Shown: one piece after another, positions 8,240 to 16,580 of the stretch
Layout: each line of letters begins with the position of its first letter
Numbering within the stretch: the first letter of the stretch is position 1
Source: DATAUD01 sp035511075
GTDB lineage: Bacteria > Verrucomicrobiota > Verrucomicrobiia > Limisphaerales > Palsa-1400
DNA: 64,000 nucleotides
Direction: 5' to 3'
NCBI GenBank assembly: GCA_035511075.1
Contig: DATKFW010000064.1
Coordinates: forward strand, 36,147 to 100,146
The notes under the pieces: generated by a model
Database searches by the model: none
Told to the model about the DNA's origin: nothing
What the model saw: the letters and a program-made list of their open reading frames with translations, nothing else
Program-made: the position numbers and the translations under genes

Positions 8240-9636
8240 TCGTCGGCGCTTTTGGGTTCGGGCGCAACGAATTGCAGGCGTGAAAACGCGGCCGGGTCAA
8301 ATGTGGCCTTTCCAAATACGGGGCTGGTGACCGATATCGCATCCGGCCGCCAGCTCAGCAGGTCAAATGTTACAAAACCGCCTCGCGCAAAGGTCGCATG
8401 AACGCTTCCGGGCGCCGTCTTGGGGGCTTCCGTCGCGACGCCGGCAAAGTCGATGGCGCTGACCGTGTTAACTGGAATTTTCGTCAATCCGCCGGCCCCC
8501 AGGAGGGAAATCTGCCCGTTGGCAATCGTTTGAATCACCCCGCTGATTTTCGCGCCCGCTTCCATCGAAATGATGTCGTGGGTGGAATCGGGCGAGACCG
8601 CCGGCGCCTCGTCCAATACCCCGTTCCACGCGGCCACGCGCAAGTGGCTCAGCTTGATGGAGCCGCCGCCGTTCTGGACGAAGCGCAGGCCCGTTCCTTC
8701 CGCGTTGAAGCCTGCCGGGGTGATCCATTCCTTGATCATCACCCCGTCCAGGAAGAGCACGATGCGGTGGTCCGGTTTGCTTATGCGCAGATCGATGTGG
8801 ACACGGTCCCTGTTGCTCAGGGACGGCACAATGAGGTCGCCCAGCGATCGGCTCACGTCGTTCTTGCGGATCGGGGTGAGCGCGATGAAATACGGGCTTT
8901 GAATGCGGAGACTATAAAAGGCGCCGAAATCCGGCCCCTGGTCCTTGGCCGCCAACAATATGGGCTGGAGCGAATCGGTGTAAAGGGCCACGGCGAGGTT
9001 GAAACTACCCTTCCAGGCGAGGTCAAATTGAATGATCGAACGATCTGGCAGATTAAAATCGCGCGCGATGGAGGCCGGTTTGTTGGCGTAGAAGGCGCCG
9101 TGCCGATAAAGCCATTGGCCCGAATCGTTGGCGAAGGCCTTGACGGCGTTGCCCTGGGTCCAGCCGTCCATCCCGGTCAGCCCGTCGAACATCGCAGGTT
9201 GACGCGGCAAGAAAGCGACGGTCTGGACGGGGTCTTGCGGGATGGTTCGCGAAATGGTTAATCGGCCCGCGTACCAGGTCTGCATTGTCAGCGTGTCCTT
9301 GTCGCATGAGACCAGATTTCCTTCCATCGTGTCGCCGTTGCCAAAGTAAACGCGGCAGGAGGAATTGGATTGGGCGACGGTGGGCTTCGGGGAAGGAAAT
9401 TGAATCTGGGCCACGCTGTCGGCCTTGAATTCGATCGGTTCGGAGGCGTCGGGATGCTGCCAGCGAATGGCGTTGCGGGGCTCGATGGCCAGTAATTTTC
9501 CGTAAAGCATGTCGCCATCGCGAAAAAACAGGGAGTCGGCGGGCGTGTTGGTGGACACCGGTTGCTGGGCGGGGGCAGGGGAGGCGGCCGCGACGGCGAT
9601 CAGCCCGGCCACGATGATAAAACGCAGTTTATTCAT
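8227..9636 (-). CDS. Secreted protein with Sm-like repeats around a lectin-like core (paralogue B)
   Basis: A 469-residue exported protein that I do not recognise as a named family. The signal peptide is LRFIIVAGLIAVAAASPAPA. ATG at 9636 was chosen because it overlaps the upstream stop by 8 bp. Two N-terminal repeats (about 36-80 and 94-142) share the pattern F-x-x-G-D-x-(M/L)-x-G-x-L, then about 20 residues and I-x-F. Examples are FFRDGDMLYGKLL and VYFGNGDTMEGNLV. Two more occur near the C terminus (EAGAKISGVIQTI and TFARGGFVTFDLL). The middle (about 150-345) has concanavalin/LamG-like features such as IQFDLAWKGSFNLAVALYTD and IVLFLDGVMIKEW. The neighbouring gene at 9629-11071 has the same layout, so this is a tandem duplication. 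The small-barrel repeat reading is my inference. Confidence 0.75.
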   Translation of the reverse strand: MNKLRFIIVAGLIAVAAASPAPAQQPVSTNTPADSLFFRDGDMLYGKLLAIEPRNAIRWQHPDASEPIEFKADSVAQIQFPSPKPTVAQSNSSCRVYFGNGDTMEGNLVSCDKDTLTMQTWYAGRLTISRTIPQDPVQTVAFLPRQPAMFDGLTGMDGWTQGNAVKAFANDSGQWLYRHGAFYANKPASIARDFNLPDRSIIQFDLAWKGSFNLAVALYTDSLQPILLAAKDQGPDFGAFYSLRIQSPYFIALTPIRKNDVSRSLGDLIVPSLSNRDRVHIDLRISKPDHRIVLFLDGVMIKEWITPAGFNAEGTGLRFVQNGGGSIKLSHLRVAAWNGVLDEAPAVSPDSTHDIISMEAGAKISGVIQTIANGQISLLGAGGLTKIPVNTVSAIDFAGVATEAPKTAPGSVHATFARGGFVTFDLLSWRPDAISVTSPVFGKATFDPAAFSRLQFVAPEPKSADEPKG

Positions 9637-11071
9637 CCAAATCGTCGAAGTCCTTGATTGCAACGGTGGCGCCATCGTCCTTGGGCCGATTGAGGTTGAA
9701 TTCCATTTCGCGAATCGCGCCCGTCTGAAAAGCCAGCAAACCGAAGATGGTGCTCTTGCCCGAAATGATCTTGTCGCCCCACTTTTCCAATTGAAAGGAA
9801 AGGCTGCCGCCGCCAGGGAAATGCGCGCGCACTTCCCACGGGCCGGACGATTCCGCCAACGAGTTGGTGGTGGCGAAATTGATCTGTGTGACCCGCTGCA
9901 ATGGGATTTTCAGCGCCGTGCCGCCGAACTCCAGCGTCACCTTGCCGTCGTCAATGGCCGTAATTTTTCCCGCGGCACGGTCGTGATTGACAAAATGAAT
10001 GGAGTCGGCGTTGGTGGTGGACAGCGTGGTGTCCGGGTCGTAGCTGCCTTCCCACTGGCTGATCCTGAGATTTCCCAGTTTGACGGTGCCTCCGGTAAAT
10101 CCCGCCTGCTGGAAGAGGATTCCTGAACCGCCGGAGTGAAAACCGCCGTCCTCCTTCCACGTCTTGGCCAGGGCATCATTGATAAACAGTGAGAGCGTCC
10201 CTTCGTCCTGGTTGCACTGGATGGTCACGTGGATTCTGTTTTTCCCGCCGGTGTCCGGCAGCGTCGCCGAGGCGAAGTTGCGCTGAGCGCCCATGATGCC
10301 TGAGTGGCGAAGAAGGACCTGGTTGGGCATGAATTGCAAAACGCACGAGCCATTGTTGTTCTCCATCCTCTCAAGGGCGTCGGTGTAAAGTTGCACCTCC
10401 AATTCCAACGGGCCGCTCCAGCCCAGGTCAAACTCGATTGTGGAAGAATTCGTCAGCGACAAGTCCCGCCCCAGCGTGCCCGTACCCTGGCTGGTGAACC
10501 AGCCGTCATGATACGCCCAGCTTTGTGGCATGTTGGCAATCCCGAAAACCCACCCGCTGGCGTCGTAAGGTCCTTCATAAAGAATGGCGTAATTCTTCGA
10601 CAGAAACGTAATCGCCCGGATTGCCGCGCGCGGTATCGACATTGTGCCGCCGAACCACGTGCTCAATCCAAGCCGGTCGGAATTCAGCGACGTGATCGAC
10701 CCGTAGAGATCGTCTCCGTTGGCAAACTGCAAGCGGCAGGTCGGGGCCAGATTCACCGTATCGGCGCGCGCAAAGCGGATGAAATCAATGTGGCCTGGCT
10801 GAAAATAGATCGGATTTTTGGCGTCGGGATTTTCCCAGGCAACACCGCGCTCGACGTCCATCTGTTGAAGTTGGCCGTGCAGCATCGAACCATCGACAAA
10901 TTCAAGGACGTCCCCTTGCGGTTGTTTGGCCGCGGGCTGCCGGGGAACCGGCGCGACAACGAGGCCGTTTCCCTGCAGCACGATCGGCCCGTCAAATTGC
11001 AATCCGCCCGCCTCCGCCCAGAACGGAAGCGCGCACACGAACATTCCGGCCAGGAGAGCCTTACCTTTCAT
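9629..11071 (-). CDS. Secreted protein with Sm-like repeats around a lectin-like core (paralogue A)
   Basis: A 480-residue exported protein, paralogous to the next gene downstream. The signal peptide is KALLAGMFVCALPFWAEA. N-terminal repeats at about 56-100 (EFVDGSMLHGQLQQM) and 113-156 (QFANGDDLYGSITSL) and two C-terminal repeats (AAGKITAIDDGKVTLEF and GGSLSFQLEKWGDKI) bracket a central lectin-like region with IEFDLGWSGPLELEVQLYTD and LSLFINDALAKTW. Both paralogues share W-x-x-P-D-A-x-x-P-I-x-F in repeat 1. The start overlaps the end of the prenyltransferase-repeat gene by 11 bp, so all four genes of this block are probably one transcript. The function is unknown. A carbohydrate-binding envelope role is a guess from the lectin-like core. 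Confidence 0.76.
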   Translation of the reverse strand: MKGKALLAGMFVCALPFWAEAGGLQFDGPIVLQGNGLVVAPVPRQPAAKQPQGDVLEFVDGSMLHGQLQQMDVERGVAWENPDAKNPIYFQPGHIDFIRFARADTVNLAPTCRLQFANGDDLYGSITSLNSDRLGLSTWFGGTMSIPRAAIRAITFLSKNYAILYEGPYDASGWVFGIANMPQSWAYHDGWFTSQGTGTLGRDLSLTNSSTIEFDLGWSGPLELEVQLYTDALERMENNNGSCVLQFMPNQVLLRHSGIMGAQRNFASATLPDTGGKNRIHVTIQCNQDEGTLSLFINDALAKTWKEDGGFHSGGSGILFQQAGFTGGTVKLGNLRISQWEGSYDPDTTLSTTNADSIHFVNHDRAAGKITAIDDGKVTLEFGGTALKIPLQRVTQINFATTNSLAESSGPWEVRAHFPGGGSLSFQLEKWGDKIISGKSTIFGLLAFQTGAIREMEFNLNRPKDDGATVAIKDFDDLDE

Positions 11072-12071
11072 AAACGGGCAGGTAGCGGTAGTTCAGCGCC
11101 AGCGACAACAAGGAGCCGGCGGTGGCGAAGGTCGGGCCGAATTGGCCGTCCCAATTTCCGTCCGCCGTTTGTGTCCCGCGCAGGGACTGGATGTTTTGGC
11201 GGTTCCAAATTTCCCACGCTTCCGGCGAGCCGTGAAAAAACGCCTGCGACGCATAATAAAGAAAATACTGCGGATATTGAGAGTCCGGCGGCGCATTTTT
11301 AAGGAAATCGAATGCTGCCTTGAACGCCGCTGTGTTCTTTTCCTTGGCCAAAGCCATCACCACGCATCCAATGGCGGTGCGAGTCGCGTTTGGCGCAATG
11401 GGCGAAATATAGCCGATGCCGCCGTCGCCCGTCTGGCAGGAGAGGAAAAAGTTGACGCCGTTCTGGATGGCGTGCTCGGGAACGGGAATGCCGGCGTTTC
11501 GCGCCGCCAGCAAGGCCACCATTTGCGCGCCACTGACGGTGGTGTCCGCGTCCGTGGCTTCCGGCGAATAGCGCCACGCGTGCCGGCCATTTTGTTCCTG
11601 CGAGCTGACGATCAGCCGCACCGCCTTTTGCAGGGCGGTCCCCAGCCGCGGATCGTCCACCGCCCCGTAGGATTCCGCCAGCGCCAGTGTGGAAAAGCCG
11701 TGGTTATACATCGATGGCCCGATGTACCCGGTTGCGGGGTCCATCTGTTTCAAAATATAATCCAGCCCGCGATGGACCGTCTTGGCGTACGGGCCAAAAT
11801 TCGGATCGTCCCCGTGGGCCAGGATGCTCACGACGGCAAGCGCGGTGATCGCCGGTTCGGTGCCGCGCGGTTCATCGGGCCAATCTCCCGCCTCGGTCTG
11901 TGTGCGCTGCAAAAACTGCATCCCATTAAGATACATTTTATCGACCTCCCCGGCCACCACGCCGGCCGAACCCGTGTAGAGTTGCTGCGCCCTGGCCGGT
12001 ACGGCCAGAAGCGCCAAAGCGACAGTCAATAAGAATAAAAACCCCCTGTCAGCGCGGTTGATCGATGCCAT
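11061..12071 (-). CDS. Secreted squalene-cyclase/prenyltransferase-repeat protein
   Basis: A 336-residue exported protein with the alpha/alpha-barrel repeats seen in squalene cyclases and prenyltransferases. Examples are GMQFLQRTQTEAGDWPDEP, YGAVDDPRLGTALQKAV, NGVNFFLSCQTGDGGIGY and IQSLRGTQTADGNWDGQF. The Q-x-x-x-G-x-W 'QW' motif occurs in variants. No D-x-D-D protonation motif of true squalene-hopene cyclase is visible and the protein is half the usual length. It is therefore more likely a scaffold or binding protein than a cyclase. The signal peptide is FLFLLTVALALLAVPARA. ATG at 12071 was chosen over the frame extension to 12173, which lies inside the upstream gene. It overlaps the large membrane protein gene by 23 bp. 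Such proteins commonly accompany large uncharacterised envelope proteins in this phylum (recollection, not checked). Confidence 0.8.
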   Translation of the reverse strand: MASINRADRGFLFLLTVALALLAVPARAQQLYTGSAGVVAGEVDKMYLNGMQFLQRTQTEAGDWPDEPRGTEPAITALAVVSILAHGDDPNFGPYAKTVHRGLDYILKQMDPATGYIGPSMYNHGFSTLALAESYGAVDDPRLGTALQKAVRLIVSSQEQNGRHAWRYSPEATDADTTVSGAQMVALLAARNAGIPVPEHAIQNGVNFFLSCQTGDGGIGYISPIAPNATRTAIGCVVMALAKEKNTAAFKAAFDFLKNAPPDSQYPQYFLYYASQAFFHGSPEAWEIWNRQNIQSLRGTQTADGNWDGQFGPTFATAGSLLSLALNYRYLPVYER

Positions 12072-15000
12072 GATAGTAATTCTCCAACGCGTCCCGGAAC
12101 TCCGCCGGCGGCTCTTCCATGACCCCTCCCGCCTTGTGAACGTCGCGCGCCCCCGCGCCTCTTCCAGCGGCATTGCCTCCCGCCCGGTTGCCGGCGCGGT
12201 CGGTCGCGCCGCCCGCCTGGTTCATGCCGGTGGCGGGCTTGGCTGACATCGCCCGGGCATTGGCTGAATTGCGCATCATCTGCAAGAGATACTGCATCTC
12301 CTCGTCGGATTGATTGTCGCCTGGGGACTGCGATTGCTGTGAATTGGGGCGCTGGGCCTGTTCGTTGATGAGATTGACCAGGTCGGAAAGCGATTGGATC
12401 GTTGTCATCTCCGCGTCGTCAGCCGGCTTGCCGGTTTGCGGCTGGCGCAAAATGGTCGCGGCCTGGTTCATGGCATCGGACGCCTGGGAGAAGGCCGGGT
12501 CGAGTTGCTTGAGTGCCGTCCTCTTGTGAATGCCGTCCAGGTCGCCTGCGAGTTTGTTTTGGTTGTCGGAAAGCGCGGCGGCGCGTCCGGGGTAGAGGTC
12601 CGTCTTGGCCTTGTCCTGGTCCAGAAGGGAAGTCTGATCGCGCAGATTCATTTCACTTTCGCGCAAGCGCAACAACGCGATCAATTGTTCGGTCAGATCG
12701 TCACTGTTCTTGCTGGCGCCGGAACCGGACCCCTGTCCCTTGTCTTTGGATTTGGGCTCGAGCATATCGCTCCACTTCTGGAAACGGTCCGACCATTGCC
12801 CCAAATCCTCCGAAGCCTGGATGCCAATATTATTGCCAATCAGGCCGCCCAACCGGTCCAATTCGGCGGTTGCGCGCGACGTCTTCATTTCCTGGCTCAC
12901 CTGGCCGTAGTCGGGCTTTTGGGTGCGCTCGAAGAACCGGCTGATCTCGCCCTGCAACGTTTCGGTTTCCTTTTGCTCCGCGGCCTGACTGCGGCCCAGG
13001 TCGTCCTCGACAATTTTGAATTTCTCCGGCAATTCGCGGGGCAGCAATCCGATGGTGTCGGGCGCGGAGCTGACCAGCAACCCGCCGATGTCCTTTTCCT
13101 GGGCGCCGACTTTGTGCAGGCGTTGCGAGAGAGTGAGGGCCTGGAGATCGTCCATGTGTTGGTTGGCCTTGCTCTCCATTTTTTCAAGTTCCTTGAGGAT
13201 GTCCTCGGCCTTCTCCATCGCGTCGGCCATTTCCTTGGATTGCGGTTGGGAGGCTTGACGAGCCGCTTGCATTGATTTGGCCGCCTCCTGCATCTTGTCC
13301 CCGGACAACTGCCGCCACTGCTGCATGGATTGGCTCCATTGCCGGATGGTTTCCTCGTTGAAAAGGGGATTTTTCATCGCCTCGCGCACGGCGCGTTCGC
13401 CCTGCTTGGACAACTCGTCCAGATGCGCCGCGTTCTCCAATTGATCCTCCTTGGTTTGGCCGAGCCGCTCCGATTTTTGCTCTTTCGGCATCTTATCCGA
13501 GTCTTTGACTTCGCCCAGGCCGGCGACAATGTTTTCCTGGAGCCGGGTGACTTCCTCGACCTGCGCCATGACCGCTTCAAGTTGTTCGCGCACCAATTCC
13601 GCATGCTCCTCCGGGCTGAGCACGTGGATGCGATAGATGGGCGTCCGCGAACGTTCCCGGTCGGGATAATAATCACGCGCATACGCCTGCAACTCCACCG
13701 TCGAATCGGCGGGAATCTGAAAGAGAGCCGGACTCCACAGAAAAGTCTTCTCCGCGGTCGTGACGTGGGGCGAAGGAGTTTGCGTCCTGATCTCCGTGGT
13801 GGCGATGTCCGTCCTGGGAGAATCCGCCGTGGTTTCCCACGTCAGCCCGAAATCGCGCACCCCAAAATCGTCCCGCGCCTGCGTCTGAATATGCAGGACA
13901 TCGGATGCCAGGATCGCCACTTCGCGTGGCAATTCGAGTATTTCGGGCGTCGGGGCCGCATCGGGTTGTGTGCGGATGGACAGACGTAGTGGAGCGGCAT
14001 TGCTCAGCCCGAGGTTGTCGCGCCAATTGAAATCAACTTCTTCGGCGCCGGTAGGCTCCGTCGTATCGGTGCTGAAATTCCCGCCCGCGATTTTCAAAGG
14101 CGCCGGTTCATTTTCCCCGGTTTGCATCACCGCCGTCGTAAGGTCCCGGCTGACCTTTCCACGGAAGGCGACGCGGCTGCCTTCGACCGTGAGCAGCGCG
14201 CCATTTTGCAGAACATTGGTTTGATCCGGATACTTCAGATAATCCGGCAATTTAACTTCCGCCGCCAATTGTTCCAACGACGGCCGATAGACCGGCGACA
14301 CGTTGATCTCCGCGCTGGCGTCGCCGACTTGGATGCGCAACACGCCGTTCTCGACCTGGCCCGGGACATGAACATGGATCACGCCGTCTTGCGCCTCGCC
14401 TTCAACGCGGGGCTGCCCCGCCCAGTGGGCAAAAACGCGGCTCGGCTTCCAAAACGAGCGGTAATGGACCGCGCCGGAAACATCGAAACTCTCGCCGTGG
14501 GCGACAATCATCTGGGACGGCAGCCCTTCCAAATCAACCAGAGTATAACGGGGAATCCCCGCCATCGGCGCGGCCCATCGCAAAAACGCGTTCCAACCCG
14601 GACGCGGCATCACAGCGAACACCAGGGCCAGGCAAATCGTCAGCGCCGCCGTCGAAAAAGCGGCCTTTTGCGCGCGCGCCGGGGTCACGCTCTGGCGAAA
14701 GTCATAATTCCGGGCCTCCTCCGCCACCTGGTGAATGGCGGCGTGATAGAGCGCGGGCGAAAAATTGGAGGAGTGGCGTTCCTCGTTCGCCAGTTCCACG
14801 ATTCCGAGCAGCCGATCGCCCAGGCGTCGGTATTTTTTTTGCACGAGGATTGCCAGCGCCTTGAGGTCGCGCCGCCGCCACAACCATCGTCGCGCCCACA
14901 TCAGGCAGGCCAGGGCTGCCACGGCCAATCCGCACAGCAGGAGTGTTAAGCGCAGCCACTTCGGAGTCGCCCACAAACGGTCCGAGAAGAACAACGCCAG

Positions 15001-15141
15001 CAGCGAAAGCATGAGACCGCCGGCCGCCGCGCAAACGGCGACAGTCGTCTCCACCCGCCAAAGCCGGCGTTCAACAACTGCGAACTGCTGGCGCAACGCC
15101 TCGGGCAGTTTCACCGATAATCTGTCATCCAGGTCAGCCAC
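12049..15141 (-). CDS. Large DUF4175-like membrane protein with coiled-coil C-terminal half
   Basis: A 1030-residue protein, the first gene of the operon. GTG at 15141 lies 11 nt after GGAGG. Two transmembrane helices near the N terminus (about 33-55 and 65-85), a cytosolic segment with WRRRDLKALAILVQKKYRRL, and a third helix at about 160-182 precede a very large extracytoplasmic part. That part begins with Ig-like stretches (MIVAHGESFDVSGAV, EVKLPDYLKYPDQTN), with many beta strands. From about 530 onward it becomes long, charged, Gln/Lys/Glu-rich helix (AEDILKELEKMESKANQH and similar), predicted coiled coil. The C terminus has a Gly/Ala/Asn-rich linker and ENYYHGIDQPR. The architecture resembles DUF4175-type proteins. 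No enzymatic motif is visible. Confidence 0.8.
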   Translation of the reverse strand: MADLDDRLSVKLPEALRQQFAVVERRLWRVETTVAVCAAAGGLMLSLLALFFSDRLWATPKWLRLTLLLCGLAVAALACLMWARRWLWRRRDLKALAILVQKKYRRLGDRLLGIVELANEERHSSNFSPALYHAAIHQVAEEARNYDFRQSVTPARAQKAAFSTAALTICLALVFAVMPRPGWNAFLRWAAPMAGIPRYTLVDLEGLPSQMIVAHGESFDVSGAVHYRSFWKPSRVFAHWAGQPRVEGEAQDGVIHVHVPGQVENGVLRIQVGDASAEINVSPVYRPSLEQLAAEVKLPDYLKYPDQTNVLQNGALLTVEGSRVAFRGKVSRDLTTAVMQTGENEPAPLKIAGGNFSTDTTEPTGAEEVDFNWRDNLGLSNAAPLRLSIRTQPDAAPTPEILELPREVAILASDVLHIQTQARDDFGVRDFGLTWETTADSPRTDIATTEIRTQTPSPHVTTAEKTFLWSPALFQIPADSTVELQAYARDYYPDRERSRTPIYRIHVLSPEEHAELVREQLEAVMAQVEEVTRLQENIVAGLGEVKDSDKMPKEQKSERLGQTKEDQLENAAHLDELSKQGERAVREAMKNPLFNEETIRQWSQSMQQWRQLSGDKMQEAAKSMQAARQASQPQSKEMADAMEKAEDILKELEKMESKANQHMDDLQALTLSQRLHKVGAQEKDIGGLLVSSAPDTIGLLPRELPEKFKIVEDDLGRSQAAEQKETETLQGEISRFFERTQKPDYGQVSQEMKTSRATAELDRLGGLIGNNIGIQASEDLGQWSDRFQKWSDMLEPKSKDKGQGSGSGASKNSDDLTEQLIALLRLRESEMNLRDQTSLLDQDKAKTDLYPGRAAALSDNQNKLAGDLDGIHKRTALKQLDPAFSQASDAMNQAATILRQPQTGKPADDAEMTTIQSLSDLVNLINEQAQRPNSQQSQSPGDNQSDEEMQYLLQMMRNSANARAMSAKPATGMNQAGGATDRAGNRAGGNAAGRGAGARDVHKAGGVMEEPPAEFRDALENYYHGIDQPR

Positions 15142-15593
15142 GTATAATACAACCTCCCTATCATGCGCCGGGATGCCTCAATCGTCCAAAGAAAAAGCGG
15201 GGGAGCCAGGCGCACATACTTGGATGAATTCTTCGTTATCTTCGTTTCCTTATGTTTTCTCTGAATGAGCTTCACACCAAGCAAACAAAGGAAACGAAGA
15301 GGTTTGTCGTGCGCCCAGCAGCCAAATGTAAGAAAACGCGGTTGCAAAGGCGCCGGGAGACCGCCGGCAAAACGCAGGCCACTCACCCTCGAGCGTCTGT
15401 TTCGCAGTTCAAACGGCTGTTGGAGGCGTCGCAAAATTAGCACTTTTTCAGTCGCGCATCGCCTTATACATGCTTCTTGCCCACCTCGATGCGAAAATGC
15501 CTTTAGTCCCATTTGGCTTGCCGTTTCTAATTCAAGAGGTATTTTGCACGAGTATGGCTTCTGAATCCCCCTGAAGGCGGTCTCCATGATTAC
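15142..15593. other. Divergent intergenic region carrying repeat copy A
   Basis: A 452-bp gap between the minus-strand envelope operon and the plus-strand DUF2007-type gene. It contains one copy of the 85-bp palindromic repeat at 15229-15313. The rest (15314-15593) shows no convincing gene or RNA. A minus-strand open frame covering it encodes a low-complexity basic peptide that crosses the repeat, and I do not accept it as a gene. Confidence 0.7.
15229..15313. repeat. 85-bp palindromic repeat, copy A
   Basis: The copy contains the perfect 12-bp inverted pair CTTCGTTTCCTT (15240-15251) and AAGGAAACGAAG (15288-15299), followed by AGGTTTGTCGTGCG. The same 26-base 3' part, ending at 15313, recurs with a few changes at 16480-16515. 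It is in the same orientation as copy B, and the two flank the gene at 15594-16412. Confidence 0.8.
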
Positions 15594-16412
15594 GTGAAAG
15601 CTGAAACCATTCGCATTTTCGCCAGTCATGAATCCGCCAACATTTCGGCGGCGAAACTTCAAGCGCACGGCATTCATTGCTGGATTAGCGCCGATGACGG
15701 AGGCGGAATGCTGCCCAATCTCACGGGTGGTGTGCGTCTGATGGTTCAGGCTTCGGACTCGGCGGCAGCCGGCGCCTTGCTGACGGACCAATCACCAGCC
15801 AGCGAAATACCCACTCAATATGAAACTGAAACCGGCGTTCCCTCTCCAGCGATGGCGGCTCCGGGAAGAAAATTCGCGCCCGGCCAGATTCTCATCGGCA
15901 TTTTCGCTGGCGTGCTTCTTTGCCTGCTTTGGCAAAGGGGCAGTCAGCTTGGAGAGCGGGTGGATTATCACTACGCGCGGGACGGCAAGCCCGATGAAGC
16001 ATGGAGATATCGCAATGGACATCTCGTCGAATTCCTGAGAGATCGAAATCTTGACGGGGCCTGGGATGAGTGGAGTTACTATGAACATGGCCGAAGAGTG
16101 CGTACGCTAGTCGATAATAATTTCGATGGTAAACCTGATGAAACCTGGACGTATTCAGATGGCGCTTTGGTAAAAATGGAAAAAGATACGGATTTCAACG
16201 GCACGTCGGATATGTTTTGCACCTATAAATATGGGGTGATCCAACAAGTGGACATCAGGCCTAACGGTGCAATATTTGCCACGCAGCGGCACCTATATCA
16301 AAACGGTGTCCTGGTAGAAATCCTTCGAGCGGAAGATGGTCGGGGCAATTTCAAAGAAGCGGTCCGGTACGATCCCTTCTTCAATCCCATCAGCACGAAT
16401 AAACTGGAATAG
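15594..16412 (+). CDS. Membrane protein with DUF2007-like N-terminal domain and MORN/YD-like repeats
   Basis: A 272-residue protein with a GTG start. Residues 1-63 (TIRIFASHESANISAAKLQ, then GGVRLMVQASDSAAAGALL) match the DUF2007 'putative signal transducing protein' pattern seen in short bacterial proteins. One transmembrane helix follows at about 100-118 (ILIGIFAGVLLCLLW). The extracytoplasmic part has three or four repeats of about 26 residues with the pattern D-x-N-x-D-G-x-x-D-E-x-W-x-Y. Examples are DGKPDEAWRYRNGHLVEF, DGAWDEWSYYEHG and DGKPDETWTYSDGALVKM. These resemble calcium-binding or toxin/antitoxin-MORN repeats. The function is unknown. The gene is flanked on both sides by direct copies of an 85-bp palindromic element, which could mark a transferred cassette. 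Confidence 0.7.
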   Translation: MKAETIRIFASHESANISAAKLQAHGIHCWISADDGGGMLPNLTGGVRLMVQASDSAAAGALLTDQSPASEIPTQYETETGVPSPAMAAPGRKFAPGQILIGIFAGVLLCLLWQRGSQLGERVDYHYARDGKPDEAWRYRNGHLVEFLRDRNLDGAWDEWSYYEHGRRVRTLVDNNFDGKPDETWTYSDGALVKMEKDTDFNGTSDMFCTYKYGVIQQVDIRPNGAIFATQRHLYQNGVLVEILRAEDGRGNFKEAVRYDPFFNPISTNKLE

Positions 16413-16429
16413 CGGTCATCGTGAGATTA

Positions 16430-16515
16430 TTTCTTTGTTTCCTCCGTTTACTTCTGTTTTCCCTCACTCCGACTTACTCGAAGCAAACGAAGGAAACGAA
16501 GAGGTTTGTCGTGCG
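16430..16515. repeat. 85-bp palindromic repeat, copy B
   Basis: The left arm (16433-16454) and right arm (16480-16501) are 22 bases each and complementary at 19 positions by my count. The flank AGGTTTGTCGTGCG is identical to copy A. It begins 17 bp after the stop of the DUF2007-type gene, so it may also act as a terminator-like hairpin for that gene. Confidence 0.8.
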
Positions 16516-16580
16516 TTCGGTAAATAGTTTCATTTCGGGTTGAACTTTGGACACGCGCCGATACTCTTGCTCATCCTAAT

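Noticed and set aside
10304..11302. Plus-strand open frame opposite the secreted paralogue
   Set aside because: Antisense of a clear gene with signal peptide and paralogue; no conserved motif in the plus-strand product.
12394..13275. Plus-strand open frame opposite the large membrane protein
   Set aside because: It mirrors the coiled-coil coding region, whose GC-rich third positions create open antisense frames.
15111..15791. Minus-strand open frame in the 15.1-15.8 kb gap
   Set aside because: It reads through repeat copy A and the start of the DUF2007-type gene, with a basic, low-complexity product.
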